Positions 50,795-60,089 of a stretch of DNA of 64,000 nt are shown in pieces. This DNA is from Conyzicola lurida (GTDB lineage: Bacteria; Actinomycetota; Actinomycetes; Actinomycetales; Microbacteriaceae). The stretch spans positions 3,100,001 through 3,164,000 of the forward strand of contig NZ_JACHMJ010000001.1 in NCBI RefSeq assembly GCF_014204935.1, given 5' to 3'. Each line of letters opens with the position of its first letter. Position 1 is the stretch's first letter. The translations under genes and the position numbers were made by a program. Under the pieces are notes generated by a model. The model was given only the letters and a program-made list of their open reading frames with translations. It was not told where the DNA came from and ran no database searches.

Positions 50795-51613
50795 TTAGAA
50801 CGAGGCCAGAACCCGCGCGACACCGTCGTTGATGTCTGTTTCGGTCGACTCGTTCGCGGCGGCGACCACCTCGGCCGGCGCCTGCCCCATAGCGACTCCG
50901 CGACCCTCGGCGGAGGCCCACTCGAGCATGTCGACATCGTTACGCCCGTCTCCGATCGCCAGCACTCGCGAACGCGGGACGCCGAGCAGCCCGCGTACGC
51001 GTTCGAGCGCTGTCGACTTGTTCACGCCGTCGGGAGCGATGTCGAGCCAGGCGGTCCAGCCCACGTTGTAGCTGACCTTGTGGAGACCCATGCGTTCGAC
51101 GACGGAGAGGAAATCCTCGATGTCGTGCTCGGGCGAGATGACGACGACGCGGGTGGCGTCGTGCTCGAGCAGCTCGTCGAACTCGACCTTCTGGCTGCTC
51201 GCCCCGAGAGTGCCGTCGGGGAAGAACCCGGTGAAGCGGTACAGGCCGGTCTCGTCTTCGACGGCGTAGTGCGCCGCTTCGAGGTTGGCCTTGATGGTGG
51301 TGAGCACCTCGCCGGGGTTGAACGTTTCGACGAAGTGGCGTGCGTAGCCGGTCGGCGCGTCGGCGTCGCGCTTGAGCGTGATCGCTCCGTTGGAGCAGAC
51401 CAGGTAGTCGGGAGTGATGCCGAGGCGGTCGAGCACCGGCAGCGTCATCGCGACCGAGCGGCCGGTCGCCAGCATGACCTCGTGGCCGAGACCGCTGACG
51501 CGCAGGATCTGCTCGGCCACGCTGTCGCTGAGGGTGCCGTCCTCGTGCAACACCGTTCCGTCGATGTCGAGGGCGATCAGCCAGCGCTCGGCGTCCGTCG
51601 ACCCGGCGCTCAT
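50795..51613 (-). CDS. HAD-superfamily Cof-type phosphatase
   Basis: 272 aa. HAD motif I LDIDGT (15-20) near the N-terminus, motif II LATGRS, a Cof-type cap, and motif IV IGDGRNDVDML. These enzymes dephosphorylate sugar phosphates, flavin or nucleotide intermediates. It overlaps the serS stop by one base (TGATG), so it is translated from the serS message; this serS-HAD coupling is common in actinobacteria, reason unknown. Confidence 0.92.
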   Translation of the reverse strand: MSAGSTDAERWLIALDIDGTVLHEDGTLSDSVAEQILRVSGLGHEVMLATGRSVAMTLPVLDRLGITPDYLVCSNGAITLKRDADAPTGYARHFVETFNPGEVLTTIKANLEAAHYAVEDETGLYRFTGFFPDGTLGASSQKVEFDELLEHDATRVVVISPEHDIEDFLSVVERMGLHKVSYNVGWTAWLDIAPDGVNKSTALERVRGLLGVPRSRVLAIGDGRNDVDMLEWASAEGRGVAMGQAPAEVVAAANESTETDINDGVARVLASF

Positions 51614-52878
51614 CAGGCGACCGGCTCGAAGATCTCGAGTCCGCCGAGGTACGGGCGCAGCGCCTCGGGCACGACGACGGATCCGTCGGCCTTCTGGTGC
51701 GTCTCGAGGATCGCGACGAGCCAGCGCGTGGTGGCGAGGGTGCCGTTCAGGGTCGAGACCGGCGAGGTCTTGCCCGTCTCGCCGCGGTAGCGGATGTCGA
51801 GACGGCGCGCCTGGTACGTGGTGCAGTTGCTGGTCGAGGTGAGCTCGCGGTAGGTGCCCTGGGTCGGAACCCACGCTTCGATGTCGAACTTGCGGGCGGC
51901 GCTCGAGCCGAGGTCGCCGGCGGCCACGTCGATCACGCGGTAGCTGAGACCGCAGGCCTGCAGCATCGACTCCTGGTAGCCGACGAGCTTCTCGTGCTCG
52001 GCCTCGGCGAGGTCGGGGTGCACGTACGAGAACATCTCCAGCTTGTTGAATTGGTGCACCCGCAGGATGCCGCGATTGTCCTTGCCCGCGGAACCGGCCT
52101 CGCGGCGGTAGCAGGTGCTCCACCCGGCGTAGCGCAGCGGCCCGTCGCTCAGATCGAGGATCTCGTCGGAGTGATACCCGGCGAGCGCGACCTCGCTCGT
52201 TCCGGTCAGGTACAGGTCGTCGGCCGGAAGGTAGTAGATCTCGTCGGCGTGCTCGCCGAGGAACCCGGTGCCGGCCATGATCTCGGGGCGCACCAGCGTC
52301 GGCGTAATAAGAGGCACGAAGTCTTCGGCGAGCGCCTTGTCGAGCGCCATGTTCATCAGGGCCAGCTCGAGGCGGGCACCGACCCCGCGCAGGAAGTAGA
52401 AGCGGCTGCCGCTCACCTTGGTACCGCGGGTGATGTCGATCGCCTTGAGCATCTCACCCAGCTCGGCGTGGTCGCGCGGTTCGAAGTCGAACGTCGCCCT
52501 CTCCCCCACCTCGCGAAGGGTGACGAAGTTCTCCTCGCCCCCCGAGGGCACGCCGTCGATGATGGGGTTCTGGATGGCGCCGACGATGCGGGCGAACTCT
52601 GCCTCGGCGTCGGTCGACACCTGCTGGGCCGCTTTGACGCGGGCCGCGAGTTCCTGGGCTTGGGCCACGAGGGCACGCTTCTCGTCCTTGGGCGCCTGGG
52701 CGACCGTCTTACCGAACGCGTTCTGCTCGGCACGCAGGCTCTCGAACTCGCCGATGGACGTGCGGCGTCGCGAATCGGCGGCGATCGCGTCATCCACGAG
52801 GGAAACGGACGAACCGCGTGCCTCCTGCGAACGTCGGAGGATTTCGGGGCTGTCGCGCAGAATCTGTGGGTCAATCAC
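51613..52878 (-). CDS. serS: Seryl-tRNA synthetase
   Basis: 421 aa. Charges tRNA-Ser with serine. N-terminal coiled-coil tRNA-binding arm (~25-110), then class II motifs: the [10 protein letters not shown]-type motif 1 helix region, [15 protein letters not shown], motif 2 [20 protein letters not shown] (FxRE-like), and motif 3 ending [18 protein letters not shown] 52878 start. Two tRNA-Ser genes lie within 5 kb on the same strand. Followed by the coupled HAD gene. Confidence 0.97.
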   Translation of the reverse strand: MIDPQILRDSPEILRRSQEARGSSVSLVDDAIAADSRRRTSIGEFESLRAEQNAFGKTVAQAPKDEKRALVAQAQELAARVKAAQQVSTDAEAEFARIVGAIQNPIIDGVPSGGEENFVTLREVGERATFDFEPRDHAELGEMLKAIDITRGTKVSGSRFYFLRGVGARLELALMNMALDKALAEDFVPLITPTLVRPEIMAGTGFLGEHADEIYYLPADDLYLTGTSEVALAGYHSDEILDLSDGPLRYAGWSTCYRREAGSAGKDNRGILRVHQFNKLEMFSYVHPDLAEAEHEKLVGYQESMLQACGLSYRVIDVAAGDLGSSAARKFDIEAWVPTQGTYRELTSTSNCTTYQARRLDIRYRGETGKTSPVSTLNGTLATTRWLVAILETHQKADGSVVVPEALRPYLGGLEIFEPVA

Positions 52879-52941
52879 CCGATCAGTCTACTTTGGAGCG
52901 CATTCGGGCGACCGCGTCTGCCGTGCATTAGCGTTGCCCCC

Positions 52942-53934
52942 GTGGCGACACCGAAAAATACGCATCCCCAGCTAGCCGCCGTCGTCTACAACCCCATCAA
53001 GGTCGACATCCTCGCCCTCAAGACTTCCGTCGCGCGCGCCGCCGAAGAAGCCGGCTGGCAGCACCCGCTCTGGTTCGAAACCAGCGTCGAGGATGCCGGA
53101 CAGGGTGTCACCGCGGAGGCGATCCGCCTGGGTGCGCGGCTCGTGCTCGCGGCAGGCGGAGACGGCACCGTGCGTGCCGTGGCCGAGGGCCTGCGCGACA
53201 CCGGCGTGGCGATGGCGCTGCTCCCCTCCGGTACCGGCAACCTGCTGGCCCGCAACATCGACGTGCCGTTCACCGACCTCGATACGACCGTCGACATCGC
53301 CTTCAACGGCGTCGACCGTCAGATCGACCTCGGTCTCGCCTCGATCGTGCGCGAGGACGGCGACCGCGAAGAACACGTCTTCCTCGTGATGGCGGGCCTC
53401 GGGCTCGACGCCAAGATGATCGCCAACACCAACAGCAAGCTCAAGAAGGCGGTGGGCTGGCTGGCCTACGTCGACGCCGGCCTGCGCTCGCTGCCCGAGA
53501 TCAAGCCGGTGAAACTGCGTGTGAGCATCGACGGCTCGCCGGAACGCAAGGTCAGCGTGCACACGATCATCATCGGCAACTGCGGCAAGCTGCCCGGCGG
53601 CATCCTGCTTTTGCCCGATGCCCACCCGGATGACGGCATCCTCGACTTCGTCGCACTACGCCCCCGGGGGCCGTTCGGCTGGGTGAAGATCTGGAACAAG
53701 GTCGCGTGGGAGAACGGGGTGCTGCGCAAGAGTGCTCTCGGCCGTCGCATCATCGACCTGTCGCGCGACGTCAAGGACGTCACCTACCTGACCGGACGCG
53801 ACCTGCGAATGACTGTCGACGAGCCGCAGCAATTCCAACTCGACGGCGACGAGTTCGGCGAGGCCAAGTCGGTACACGCCTGGGTCGACCCCGGCGCCCT
53901 CCTGGTGCGGGTCCCCGCCCACAAGGCGGGTTGA
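52942..53934 (+). CDS. Diacylglycerol-kinase-family lipid kinase
   Basis: 330 aa from GTG 52942. DAGK catalytic domain: VYNPIK, GGDGTVRAV (72-80), PSGTGNLLARN, then the C-terminal double beta-sandwich ending DGDEFGEAKSVHAWVDPGA. Soluble bacterial lipid kinases (DgkB/YegS-like) phosphorylate diacylglycerol or related lipids with ATP. Its last codons and stop lie within a dispersed repeat (GGGTTGAGCCCGTCGAAACC). Divergent from serS. Confidence 0.92.
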   Translation: MATPKNTHPQLAAVVYNPIKVDILALKTSVARAAEEAGWQHPLWFETSVEDAGQGVTAEAIRLGARLVLAAGGDGTVRAVAEGLRDTGVAMALLPSGTGNLLARNIDVPFTDLDTTVDIAFNGVDRQIDLGLASIVREDGDREEHVFLVMAGLGLDAKMIANTNSKLKKAVGWLAYVDAGLRSLPEIKPVKLRVSIDGSPERKVSVHTIIIGNCGKLPGGILLLPDAHPDDGILDFVALRPRGPFGWVKIWNKVAWENGVLRKSALGRRIIDLSRDVKDVTYLTGRDLRMTVDEPQQFQLDGDEFGEAKSVHAWVDPGALLVRVPAHKAG

Positions 53935-53974
53935 GCCCGTCGAAACCCCCAGCGGGTTGAGCCCGTCGAAACCC
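53926..53974. repeat. Tandem pair of dispersed GGGTTGAGCCCGTCGAAACC repeat
   Basis: GCGGGTTGAGCCCGTCGAAA followed by CCC occurs at 53926-53948 and again at 53952-53974, 26 bp apart. The first supplies the lipid-kinase stop codon. An inverted copy with one change lies at 8508-8529. Similar strings are scattered in the window's intergenic regions. Confidence 0.8.
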
Positions 53975-53990
53975 AGCGGGAGCGACCTAC

Positions 53991-54938
53991 TCAATCGCCG
54001 GGAGTGATGAGCCCGTCGAGCCATTCCCGCGCCGCCGTGAAGCTGTCGTCTTCGTACCGCTGCGACACCTCGATCTCGAGTTTGTCGGCGCGGGGATAGC
54101 TGCCGAGGAAGATCACGTTCGGGCTGAAACGCTTGAGACCGAGCAGGGCGTCGGCGACGCGCTCGTCGAGGATGTGCCCGTCGAGGTCGATGTTGAAGCG
54201 GTACCGTCCCAGCGCGTCCCCGATGGGGCGCGACTCGATCAGGCTCATGTTCACCCCGCGGGTGGCGAACTGCTCGAGCATCTCGAGCAGGCGCCCGGCC
54301 TTGTCGTCGGGGAGCTCCGCGATGATGCTCGTCTTGTCGGCGCCGGTCCGTGGCGGAACCGCGACCGTGCGGCTCACCAGCACGAACCGGGTGACCGCGT
54401 TCGGGTTGTCGCCGATACCGTCGGCCAACACCTCGAGGTCGTAGTGCTTCGTGATTCCGGGAGGCGCGACTGCCGCGTTCGCGTGGTCGTGCGTGAGCAG
54501 GTTGGCGGCGGCCGCGACGTTCGAGCTCGCCGGGATGTGTCCGTGGCCGGGCAGGTTCTTGTCGAGCCAGAGGTGCGTCTGCCCGTAGGCGACCGGGTGG
54601 GCGTTCACGACGGTGACATCGGCGAGCGTCGTGCCGGGGCGCGCGACGAGGACGAAATTCACCGAGACGAGGTACTCGCCGATGATGCGCAGGTCGGGGA
54701 TCGTCGCGAGCGCATCTTGCGTGGCACTGACCCCGCCCTCGATCGAGTTCTCGATCGCGATCATCGCGGCGGTGCTGCGTCCGGCGACGACGTCGGCGAG
54801 CGCTTCGCCCACGTTGTTGACCGACCGCCAGTGCTTTCCCGCGGCTTCCGGAACCTGCGCCAGAGCGGCCTCGGTAAACGTGCCGGCCGGGCCCAGATAG
54901 CTGTAGGTCTCGTGCGGGGGCGTGGCGTCGGCGGGCAT
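53991..54938 (-). CDS. pheA: Prephenate dehydratase
   Basis: 315 aa. Converts prephenate to phenylpyruvate in phenylalanine synthesis. Catalytic domain: YLGPAGTFTEAA (14-25), AIENSIEGGVSATQDAL, AVAPPGITKHYDLEVL, VTRFVLVS (the TRF motif). C-terminal ACT domain with SLIESRPIGDALGRYRFNID binds Phe for feedback control. No chorismate mutase domain. ATG 54938; the longer open frame upstream overlaps the pgm promoter. Convergent with the lipid kinase, divergent from pgm. Confidence 0.95.
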   Translation of the reverse strand: MPADATPPHETYSYLGPAGTFTEAALAQVPEAAGKHWRSVNNVGEALADVVAGRSTAAMIAIENSIEGGVSATQDALATIPDLRIIGEYLVSVNFVLVARPGTTLADVTVVNAHPVAYGQTHLWLDKNLPGHGHIPASSNVAAAANLLTHDHANAAVAPPGITKHYDLEVLADGIGDNPNAVTRFVLVSRTVAVPPRTGADKTSIIAELPDDKAGRLLEMLEQFATRGVNMSLIESRPIGDALGRYRFNIDLDGHILDERVADALLGLKRFSPNVIFLGSYPRADKLEIEVSQRYEDDSFTAAREWLDGLITPGD

Positions 54939-55066
54939 GCTGTCGAGTTTAGGGCGTGGGATCGAGGGGTGCGGCGACGGCGATGAGGCCAAGCAGACCG
55001 ACTCAGCCGAGCGGATGCCGAGGGCAAGGGCTTCGCAGACCCGACGGATGCTGGGAAGATGAAGCC

Positions 55067-56686
55067 ATGACAACTCGCGCCGGGCAGCCCGCCCAGGAAA
55101 CCGATCTCATCAACGTCGAAGAACTCGTCGCCGCGTACTACGAGAAGGTGCCAGACGTCACCAATCCCGACCAGAAGGTGGTGTTCGGCACCAGCGGGCA
55201 CCGCGGCTCGAGCTTCGACTCCGCGTTCAACGAGACGCACATCGCCGCGATCACGCAGGCGATCGTCGACTACCGCACCGAGCAGGGCATCACCGGCCCG
55301 CTGTTCATCGGCAAGGACACGCACGGCCTGAGCCGCCCCGCCGAGACCACCGCGCTCGAGGTCCTCGCCGCCAACAACGTGCGCGCACTCGTCGACGAGT
55401 TCGACGACTACGTGCCGACGCCGGCGCTCAGCCTCGCGATCATCGTCTACAACGCCACGGGACACGACGACCAGGCCGACGGCATCGTCATCACCCCGAG
55501 TCACAACCCGCCCCGCGACGGCGGCTTCAAGTACAACCCGCCGCACGGCGGACCGGCCGACAGCGACGCCACGAGCTGGATCGCCGACCGCGCCAACGAG
55601 CTGATCGCGAACGAGCTGCGCGACGTCAAGCGCGCCGAGCCGACCGCCGTCGAGACCTACGACTACCGCGGCGCCTACGTCGCCGACCTGGCCAACATCA
55701 TCGACTTCGACGCGATCCGCGCGGCCGGCCTGCACATCGGCGCCGACCCGCTCGGTGGAGCGAGCGTCAACTACTGGAAGCTGATCGCCGAGCAGTACGA
55801 CCTCGACCTCACCGTCGTCAACCCGCGGGTCGATCCGCAGTGGGGCTTTATGACGCTCGACTGGGACGAGAAGATCCGCATGGATCCGTCATCCCCCTCG
55901 GTCATGGCGTCGGTTCTCGCCTACCAGCACGACTACGACATCGTCACCGGCAACGACGCGGACGCCGACCGCCACGGCATCGTCACCCCCGACGGCGGCC
56001 TGATGAACCCGAACCACTACCTCGCCGTCGCGGTGCAGTACCTGTACACGCACCGTCCCGAATGGCGAGAGGATGCCGCGATCGGCAAGACCCTCGTCTC
56101 GAGCACCATGATCGACCGGGTCGCCGAGTCGCTCGGCCGACGACTCTGGGAGGTGCCGGTCGGCTTCAAGTGGTTCGTTCCCGGCCTGATCGACGGATCC
56201 GTCGCGTTCGGCGGTGAAGAGAGCGCCGGCGCGAGCTTCCTGCGCAAGGACGGCACGTCGTGGACGACCGACAAGGACGGCATCCTGCTGGCGCTGCTGG
56301 CGAGCGAGATCCGCGCTGTGACCGGCAAGAGCCCGTCGGCGCTGTACGCCGAGCTCGTCGAGCAGTTCGGCGACCCCGTCTACCAGCGCGTCGACGCCGT
56401 CGCGACGAAGGCCCAGAAGGCGGCGCTCGGCAAGCTCAACGGATCGGCCATCAGCGCCGAGACGCTCGCGGGCGACCCGATCATCGCGCGCCTGTCGGAG
56501 GCGCCCGGCAACGGCGCGGCCGTCGGCGGGGTCAAGGTCGTCACCGAGAAGGCCTGGTTCGCGGCCCGCCCGAGCGGTACCGAAGACGTCTACAAGATCT
56601 ACGCCGAGTCCTTCGTGGGCGAGGAGCACCTCAAGCAGGTGCAGGCCGAGGCGAAGGAGATCGTCGACGCCGCGCTGGGCGGTTGA
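55067..56686 (+). CDS. pgm: Phosphoglucomutase (alpha-D-glucose-phosphate type)
   Basis: 539 aa. Interconverts glucose-1-P and glucose-6-P, feeding glycogen and cell-wall sugar-nucleotide synthesis. [10 protein letters not shown] (38-47), the phosphoserine loop [10 protein letters not shown] with Ser145, the metal-binding NDADADRHG, sugar-specificity [11 protein letters not shown], and the phosphate-binding [13 protein letters not shown] near the C-terminus. ATG 55067 with a GGGAAGATGAAG upstream. Divergent from pheA. Confidence 0.97.
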   Translation: MTTRAGQPAQETDLINVEELVAAYYEKVPDVTNPDQKVVFGTSGHRGSSFDSAFNETHIAAITQAIVDYRTEQGITGPLFIGKDTHGLSRPAETTALEVLAANNVRALVDEFDDYVPTPALSLAIIVYNATGHDDQADGIVITPSHNPPRDGGFKYNPPHGGPADSDATSWIADRANELIANELRDVKRAEPTAVETYDYRGAYVADLANIIDFDAIRAAGLHIGADPLGGASVNYWKLIAEQYDLDLTVVNPRVDPQWGFMTLDWDEKIRMDPSSPSVMASVLAYQHDYDIVTGNDADADRHGIVTPDGGLMNPNHYLAVAVQYLYTHRPEWREDAAIGKTLVSSTMIDRVAESLGRRLWEVPVGFKWFVPGLIDGSVAFGGEESAGASFLRKDGTSWTTDKDGILLALLASEIRAVTGKSPSALYAELVEQFGDPVYQRVDAVATKAQKAALGKLNGSAISAETLAGDPIIARLSEAPGNGAAVGGVKVVTEKAWFAARPSGTEDVYKIYAESFVGEEHLKQVQAEAKEIVDAALGG

Positions 56687-56715
56687 GCATTAGTGGGTGC
56701 GCGCCGGAGGCGGCG

Positions 56716-57018
56716 CTACTCGACCACCGACAGCCCGATCGTCACCGCGTCGCCGACACCGACTCCGGCCTTGGTGCGCACGGCCTTCTTGATCGGCAGA
56801 ACGTAGGCGCCGCGGTCGACGCCGGGGAAGATCGACGTCGACCACTCGGACGAGCCGAGCCGCACGCGCACCTTCACCGCACCGAACCCTGACGGTGGGC
56901 GCGGCTGGTCCGCGATCTCGTCGGAGACGTCCTCGGGCAGGCTCGCGAACACCCACAGCTCCTTGCGCGCGGTCCACGCCCAGAGCGTCGACTCGAACTC
57001 GTAGCTCTCGCCCGGCAT
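56716..57018 (-). CDS. DUF1905 family protein
   Basis: 100 aa. Small beta-barrel-like protein with DUF1905 pattern: SYEFESTLWAWTARKELWVF, FGAVKVRVRLGSSEWSTSIF, YVLPIKKAVRTKAGVGVGD. Family members have no assigned biochemical function. Start ATG 57018, four bases after the lipoprotein stop on the same strand, so probably cotranscribed. Convergent with pgm. Confidence 0.85.
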   Translation of the reverse strand: MPGESYEFESTLWAWTARKELWVFASLPEDVSDEIADQPRPPSGFGAVKVRVRLGSSEWSTSIFPGVDRGAYVLPIKKAVRTKAGVGVGDAVTIGLSVVE

Positions 57019-57022
57019 CGCC

Positions 57023-57925
57023 TTACGGGACCTTCCAGAACCAGGCGAGGGCGCCGGGGTGGTCGACCGTGATCGTGGTGTCGAAGTCGCGCCAGTTGCT
57101 GTCGAGGTTATGGCCCACCATGAGGATCTGCTGCACACCGTCGACCACCCGGATGTCCGACACGATCTGGATGTGGTCGGCGCTGTCGTTGTCGTTCCAG
57201 TCGAAGACCACGATGTCGCCTACCTCGACCTGGTCGCGCTGGTCGACCGTGAGCCGGGTGAAGCCGAGCTCGGGGCTGGCCAGCAGGTAGTTCTCGAAGC
57301 TCGGGGTGTAGATCCAGCTGCCCGAGTACTTGGTCGGCGAGGTGAAGTTCCACCCCGAGGTCTGCGCGATGCCGCGGGCGATGAGCGTCTGGCTGACGAA
57401 GTTCATGCAGTCGCCGCCGACGGAATTGAACTCCCCGTAGGTCGCGAGGTTGTAGGTGTCGGTCGACCAGTGCTGGAACGCGTACTGCAGCTGCGCGTCG
57501 ACGGGCGTGAGCACCGCGCGCTCGTAGGTCAACGGTGCGGCAGAGGCCACCTCGACGGTGTCGGCGTAGACGTGCACGTCCTCGATGGTCGGCACGTACT
57601 CCGCGGCCACGGGAACCGCGGCCGTCACCTGGGTATCGCTGACCACCGTGACATCCGTCGCCCCCACGCCCGCGAACGTGACACGGGTCACGTCGCTCAG
57701 GTTCTCCCCGGTGATCGTGACGATGCCGCCCGAGACCAGCGACCCGCTGGTGGGCTCGATCCCCTGCACGCTTGCGGTCTGCTCGACGGCGGCGGGGGGC
57801 GAATCCGCCGGTTCGGCGCCGGTCGCGCAACCGCTGAACAGCACGGCGGCGGCGGCGAGCAGAGCCACCGCCCCGGTGCGGGATCGAAGCGGACGCGGGT
57901 GGCGGAGTATGGGGCGCATAGACAT
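57023..57925 (-). CDS. TIG/IPT and amidase-domain lipoprotein
   Basis: 300 aa from ATG 57925 (GTG 57949 and ATG 57919 are alternatives). A signal peptide with Arg-rich n-region, hydrophobic ALLAAAAVLF and lipobox FSGC (Cys33) sends it to the cell surface. Residues ~53-135 form an IPT/TIG immunoglobulin-like domain (EPTSGSLVSGGIVTITGENL). Residues ~145-300 are an amidase_6-type domain, with nucleophile Cys173 in GGDCMNFVSQ and His251 in SADHIQIVSD. Probable cell-wall-associated amidase or peptidase; substrate unknown. Confidence 0.85.
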   Translation of the reverse strand: MSMRPILRHPRPLRSRTGAVALLAAAAVLFSGCATGAEPADSPPAAVEQTASVQGIEPTSGSLVSGGIVTITGENLSDVTRVTFAGVGATDVTVVSDTQVTAAVPVAAEYVPTIEDVHVYADTVEVASAAPLTYERAVLTPVDAQLQYAFQHWSTDTYNLATYGEFNSVGGDCMNFVSQTLIARGIAQTSGWNFTSPTKYSGSWIYTPSFENYLLASPELGFTRLTVDQRDQVEVGDIVVFDWNDNDSADHIQIVSDIRVVDGVQQILMVGHNLDSNWRDFDTTITVDHPGALAWFWKVP

Positions 57926-58084
57926 GACCAGACAATTATCGTCCGCCACCCTGTGAAGCTTGCGGAGACCTTGCCGTCGGTGTAACTTTGCACCTCACGC
58001 AATATTTACCCCGCCGTCGGATGCGTTCCGCGGCGGCGTTGTCGTTAACACCCCCACAACCACCCCCGATACTCACGAGGTTCC

Positions 58085-59857
58085 ATGTCACGCGTTGACT
58101 CCAAGGGCAAGCAGCAGGCCCAGGCGATCAAGGATGTCGGCGGCGTTATGACGCACCGCCAGATCCTGTTCGTCATCTTCGGCCTCATGGCCGGTATGTT
58201 CCTGTCGTCTCTCGACCAGACCATCGTCTCCACGTCGATGCGCACGATCGCCGACGACCTCGACGGGCTCAGCCAGCAGGTCTGGGTGACCACGGCGTAC
58301 CTGATCCTCGCGACGATCTCCACGCCGATCTACGGCAAGCTCAGCGACATCTTCGGTCGCCGCCCGCTGTTCATCATCGCGATCAGCATCTTCCTCGTCG
58401 GGTCCATCGCGGCCGGCTTCGCGAGCTCGATGTACGAACTCGCGGCCTTCCGTGCGATCCAGGGCCTCGGCGCGGGCGGGCTGATGGCCCTGCCGTTGGC
58501 CATCATGGGCGACATCCTCGCCCCTCGTGAACGAGCCAAGTACCAGGGCTACTTCCTCGCCGTCTTCGGCGTCTCCAGCGTGGTCGGCCCGCTCATCGGC
58601 GGACTGTTCGCCGGCACCCCCGAGATCCTGTTCGTGACCGGATGGCGCTGGGTGTTCCTGATCAACATCCCGATCGGCATCGCGGCCCTCGCGATCGTCA
58701 TCCGCTTCCTGCACATCCCGCACGAGCGCCGCAGCGTGCGCATCGACTGGTGGGGCGCGACCACGATCATCGTCGGCCTCGTGCCGCTGCTGCTCGTCGC
58801 CGAGCAGGGCCGCGAGTGGGGCTGGGGCTCGCTCGGCGCCATCTCCTGCTACGTGATCGGCGTACTCGGCCTCGCCGCGTTCGTGCTCAGCGAGAAGCTC
58901 ATGGGCGACGACGCGCTCATCCCGCTCAAGCTGTTCAAGAGCCACACCTTCTCGATGGCGACCGTCCTCGGCGTGCTCGTCGGCTTCGGCATGTTCGGCG
59001 CCATGATGACGCTGCCGCTCTACCTCCAGGTGGTCAACGGCGCGACGCCGACCGAGAGCGGCTTCCTCATGCTGCCGATGATCCTCGGTCTGATGATCTC
59101 GTCGATCGTGAGCGGCCAGCTGATCGCCCGCACCGGCAAGTACCAGTACTTCCCGCGCTTCGGAACGGCGTTCCTCGCCGTCGGCTTCTTCGTCTTCACC
59201 TTCGCGAGCGTCGACAAGCCCGTCTGGTTCATGATGATCGGCATGCTGTTCACGGGCCTCGGCCTCGGCCAGCTTATGCAGACTCTGACGCTCGCCAGCC
59301 AGAACTCGGTGGGCCCGCGCGACATCGGCGTGGCCACGAGCGCTTCGACGTTCTTCCGCCAGATCGGCGGCACCGTCGGCACCGCCGTCATCTTCTCGGT
59401 GCTGTTCACGCGCTGGCCGCTCAACATCACGGCGGCGTTCGACTCGGCATCGGTCAAGGCCGGAATCGCCGAGGCGACCGCCGACCCCGCCGTGCTCGCG
59501 GATCCCGCCAACAAGACGATCCTCGAGCTGCTGAACGGCGGCGGCAACGCCTCAGAGGCCATCAGTGGCGACACCTCGTTCCTCAACACGAGCGACCCGC
59601 GTCTCGCCGCGCCATTCCTCGAGGGCTTCTCCAACTCGGCCGTCTCGGTCTTCTGGATCGCCCTGTGCGTCGTGCTCGTCGCCTTCGTGCTGAGCTTCTT
59701 CCTCAAGGCGCCGCCCTTGCGTGCCAAGTCGGCCCTTCAAGAGAACGCGGATGACGCGGCCGCCGCCGTCGCCGCCGAATCCGGTGTCGCAGCCGAGGCC
59801 GAGACGCCGAACGTGGCCGTCGCACCCCAGCGGAAGTCGGAATCGCCGCTCGGCTAG
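58085..59857 (+). CDS. DHA2-type MFS exporter
   Basis: 590 aa, about 14 transmembrane helices. Features: D1 motif SSLDQTIVSTSM, motif A GKLSDIFGRRP between helices 2 and 3, motif C region VFGVSSVVGPLIGGLFAG, WRWVFLINIPIG. This is the EmrB/QacA drug:H+ antiporter group. The ~45-residue C-terminal Ala/Glu-rich tail is cytoplasmic. ATG 58085 has CGAGG 5 nt upstream. No adjacent regulator is seen, so the exported compound is unknown. Confidence 0.92.
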   Translation: MSRVDSKGKQQAQAIKDVGGVMTHRQILFVIFGLMAGMFLSSLDQTIVSTSMRTIADDLDGLSQQVWVTTAYLILATISTPIYGKLSDIFGRRPLFIIAISIFLVGSIAAGFASSMYELAAFRAIQGLGAGGLMALPLAIMGDILAPRERAKYQGYFLAVFGVSSVVGPLIGGLFAGTPEILFVTGWRWVFLINIPIGIAALAIVIRFLHIPHERRSVRIDWWGATTIIVGLVPLLLVAEQGREWGWGSLGAISCYVIGVLGLAAFVLSEKLMGDDALIPLKLFKSHTFSMATVLGVLVGFGMFGAMMTLPLYLQVVNGATPTESGFLMLPMILGLMISSIVSGQLIARTGKYQYFPRFGTAFLAVGFFVFTFASVDKPVWFMMIGMLFTGLGLGQLMQTLTLASQNSVGPRDIGVATSASTFFRQIGGTVGTAVIFSVLFTRWPLNITAAFDSASVKAGIAEATADPAVLADPANKTILELLNGGGNASEAISGDTSFLNTSDPRLAAPFLEGFSNSAVSVFWIALCVVLVAFVLSFFLKAPPLRAKSALQENADDAAAAVAAESGVAAEAETPNVAVAPQRKSESPLG

Positions 59858-59888
59858 AAACTCGCGAAAAATTCTTACGCGACACCTG

Positions 59889-59929
59889 CAGCCCGGTCTC
59901 CCCCGTATTTCTGGGGGCTGACCGGGCTG
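59889..59929. terminator. Hairpin after the exporter gene
   Basis: CAGCCCGGT (59889-59897) and ACCGGGCTG (59921-59929), with an inner CCCCC/GGGGG pair. It lies 32 bp after the exporter stop and 25 bp before the first LacI-type palindrome. There is no T-tract, so this may be a Rho-independent-like or attenuating structure. Confidence 0.5.
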
Positions 59930-59953
59930 TAAGCGTTTGCGGTCTCGAAATCG

Positions 59954-59971
59954 CGTGAGAGCGCTCTCACG
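59954..59971. promoter_or_regulatory. LacI-family operator, upstream copy
   Basis: CGTGAGAGCGCTCTCACG is a perfect 18-bp palindrome with the central CG of LacI-family sites (compare the CebR-type TGGGAGCGCTCCCA). It lies just upstream of the -35 element at 59978. Confidence 0.88.
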
Positions 59972-59977
59972 CACCGG

Positions 59978-60007
59978 TTGACAGTCGTGATCTCACACAC
60001 ATAGGGT
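59978..60007 (+). promoter_or_regulatory. Promoter of the sugar ABC operon
   Basis: TTGACA at 59978-59983, 18 bp, then TAGGGT at 60002-60007. It is flanked by the two operators, so repression would block polymerase and could loop the DNA. Confidence 0.7.
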
Positions 60008-60020
60008 GATGCCCGATCCC

Positions 60021-60036
60021 GTGAGAGCGCTCTCAC
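60021..60036. promoter_or_regulatory. LacI-family operator, downstream copy
   Basis: GTGAGAGCGCTCTCAC, identical to the core of the site at 59954 and 66 bp away centre to centre. Falls at or just after the expected transcription start. Confidence 0.88.
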
Positions 60037-60089
60037 AGCCCGTGTGTGCGCCTGCGGAATCTCCCATCCACGCACACAAAGGAGTGACC

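Noticed and set aside
59889-59929. Strong Rho-independent terminator
   Set aside because: The stem is good but no T-tract follows on either strand, so it is kept only as a moderate-confidence hairpin.
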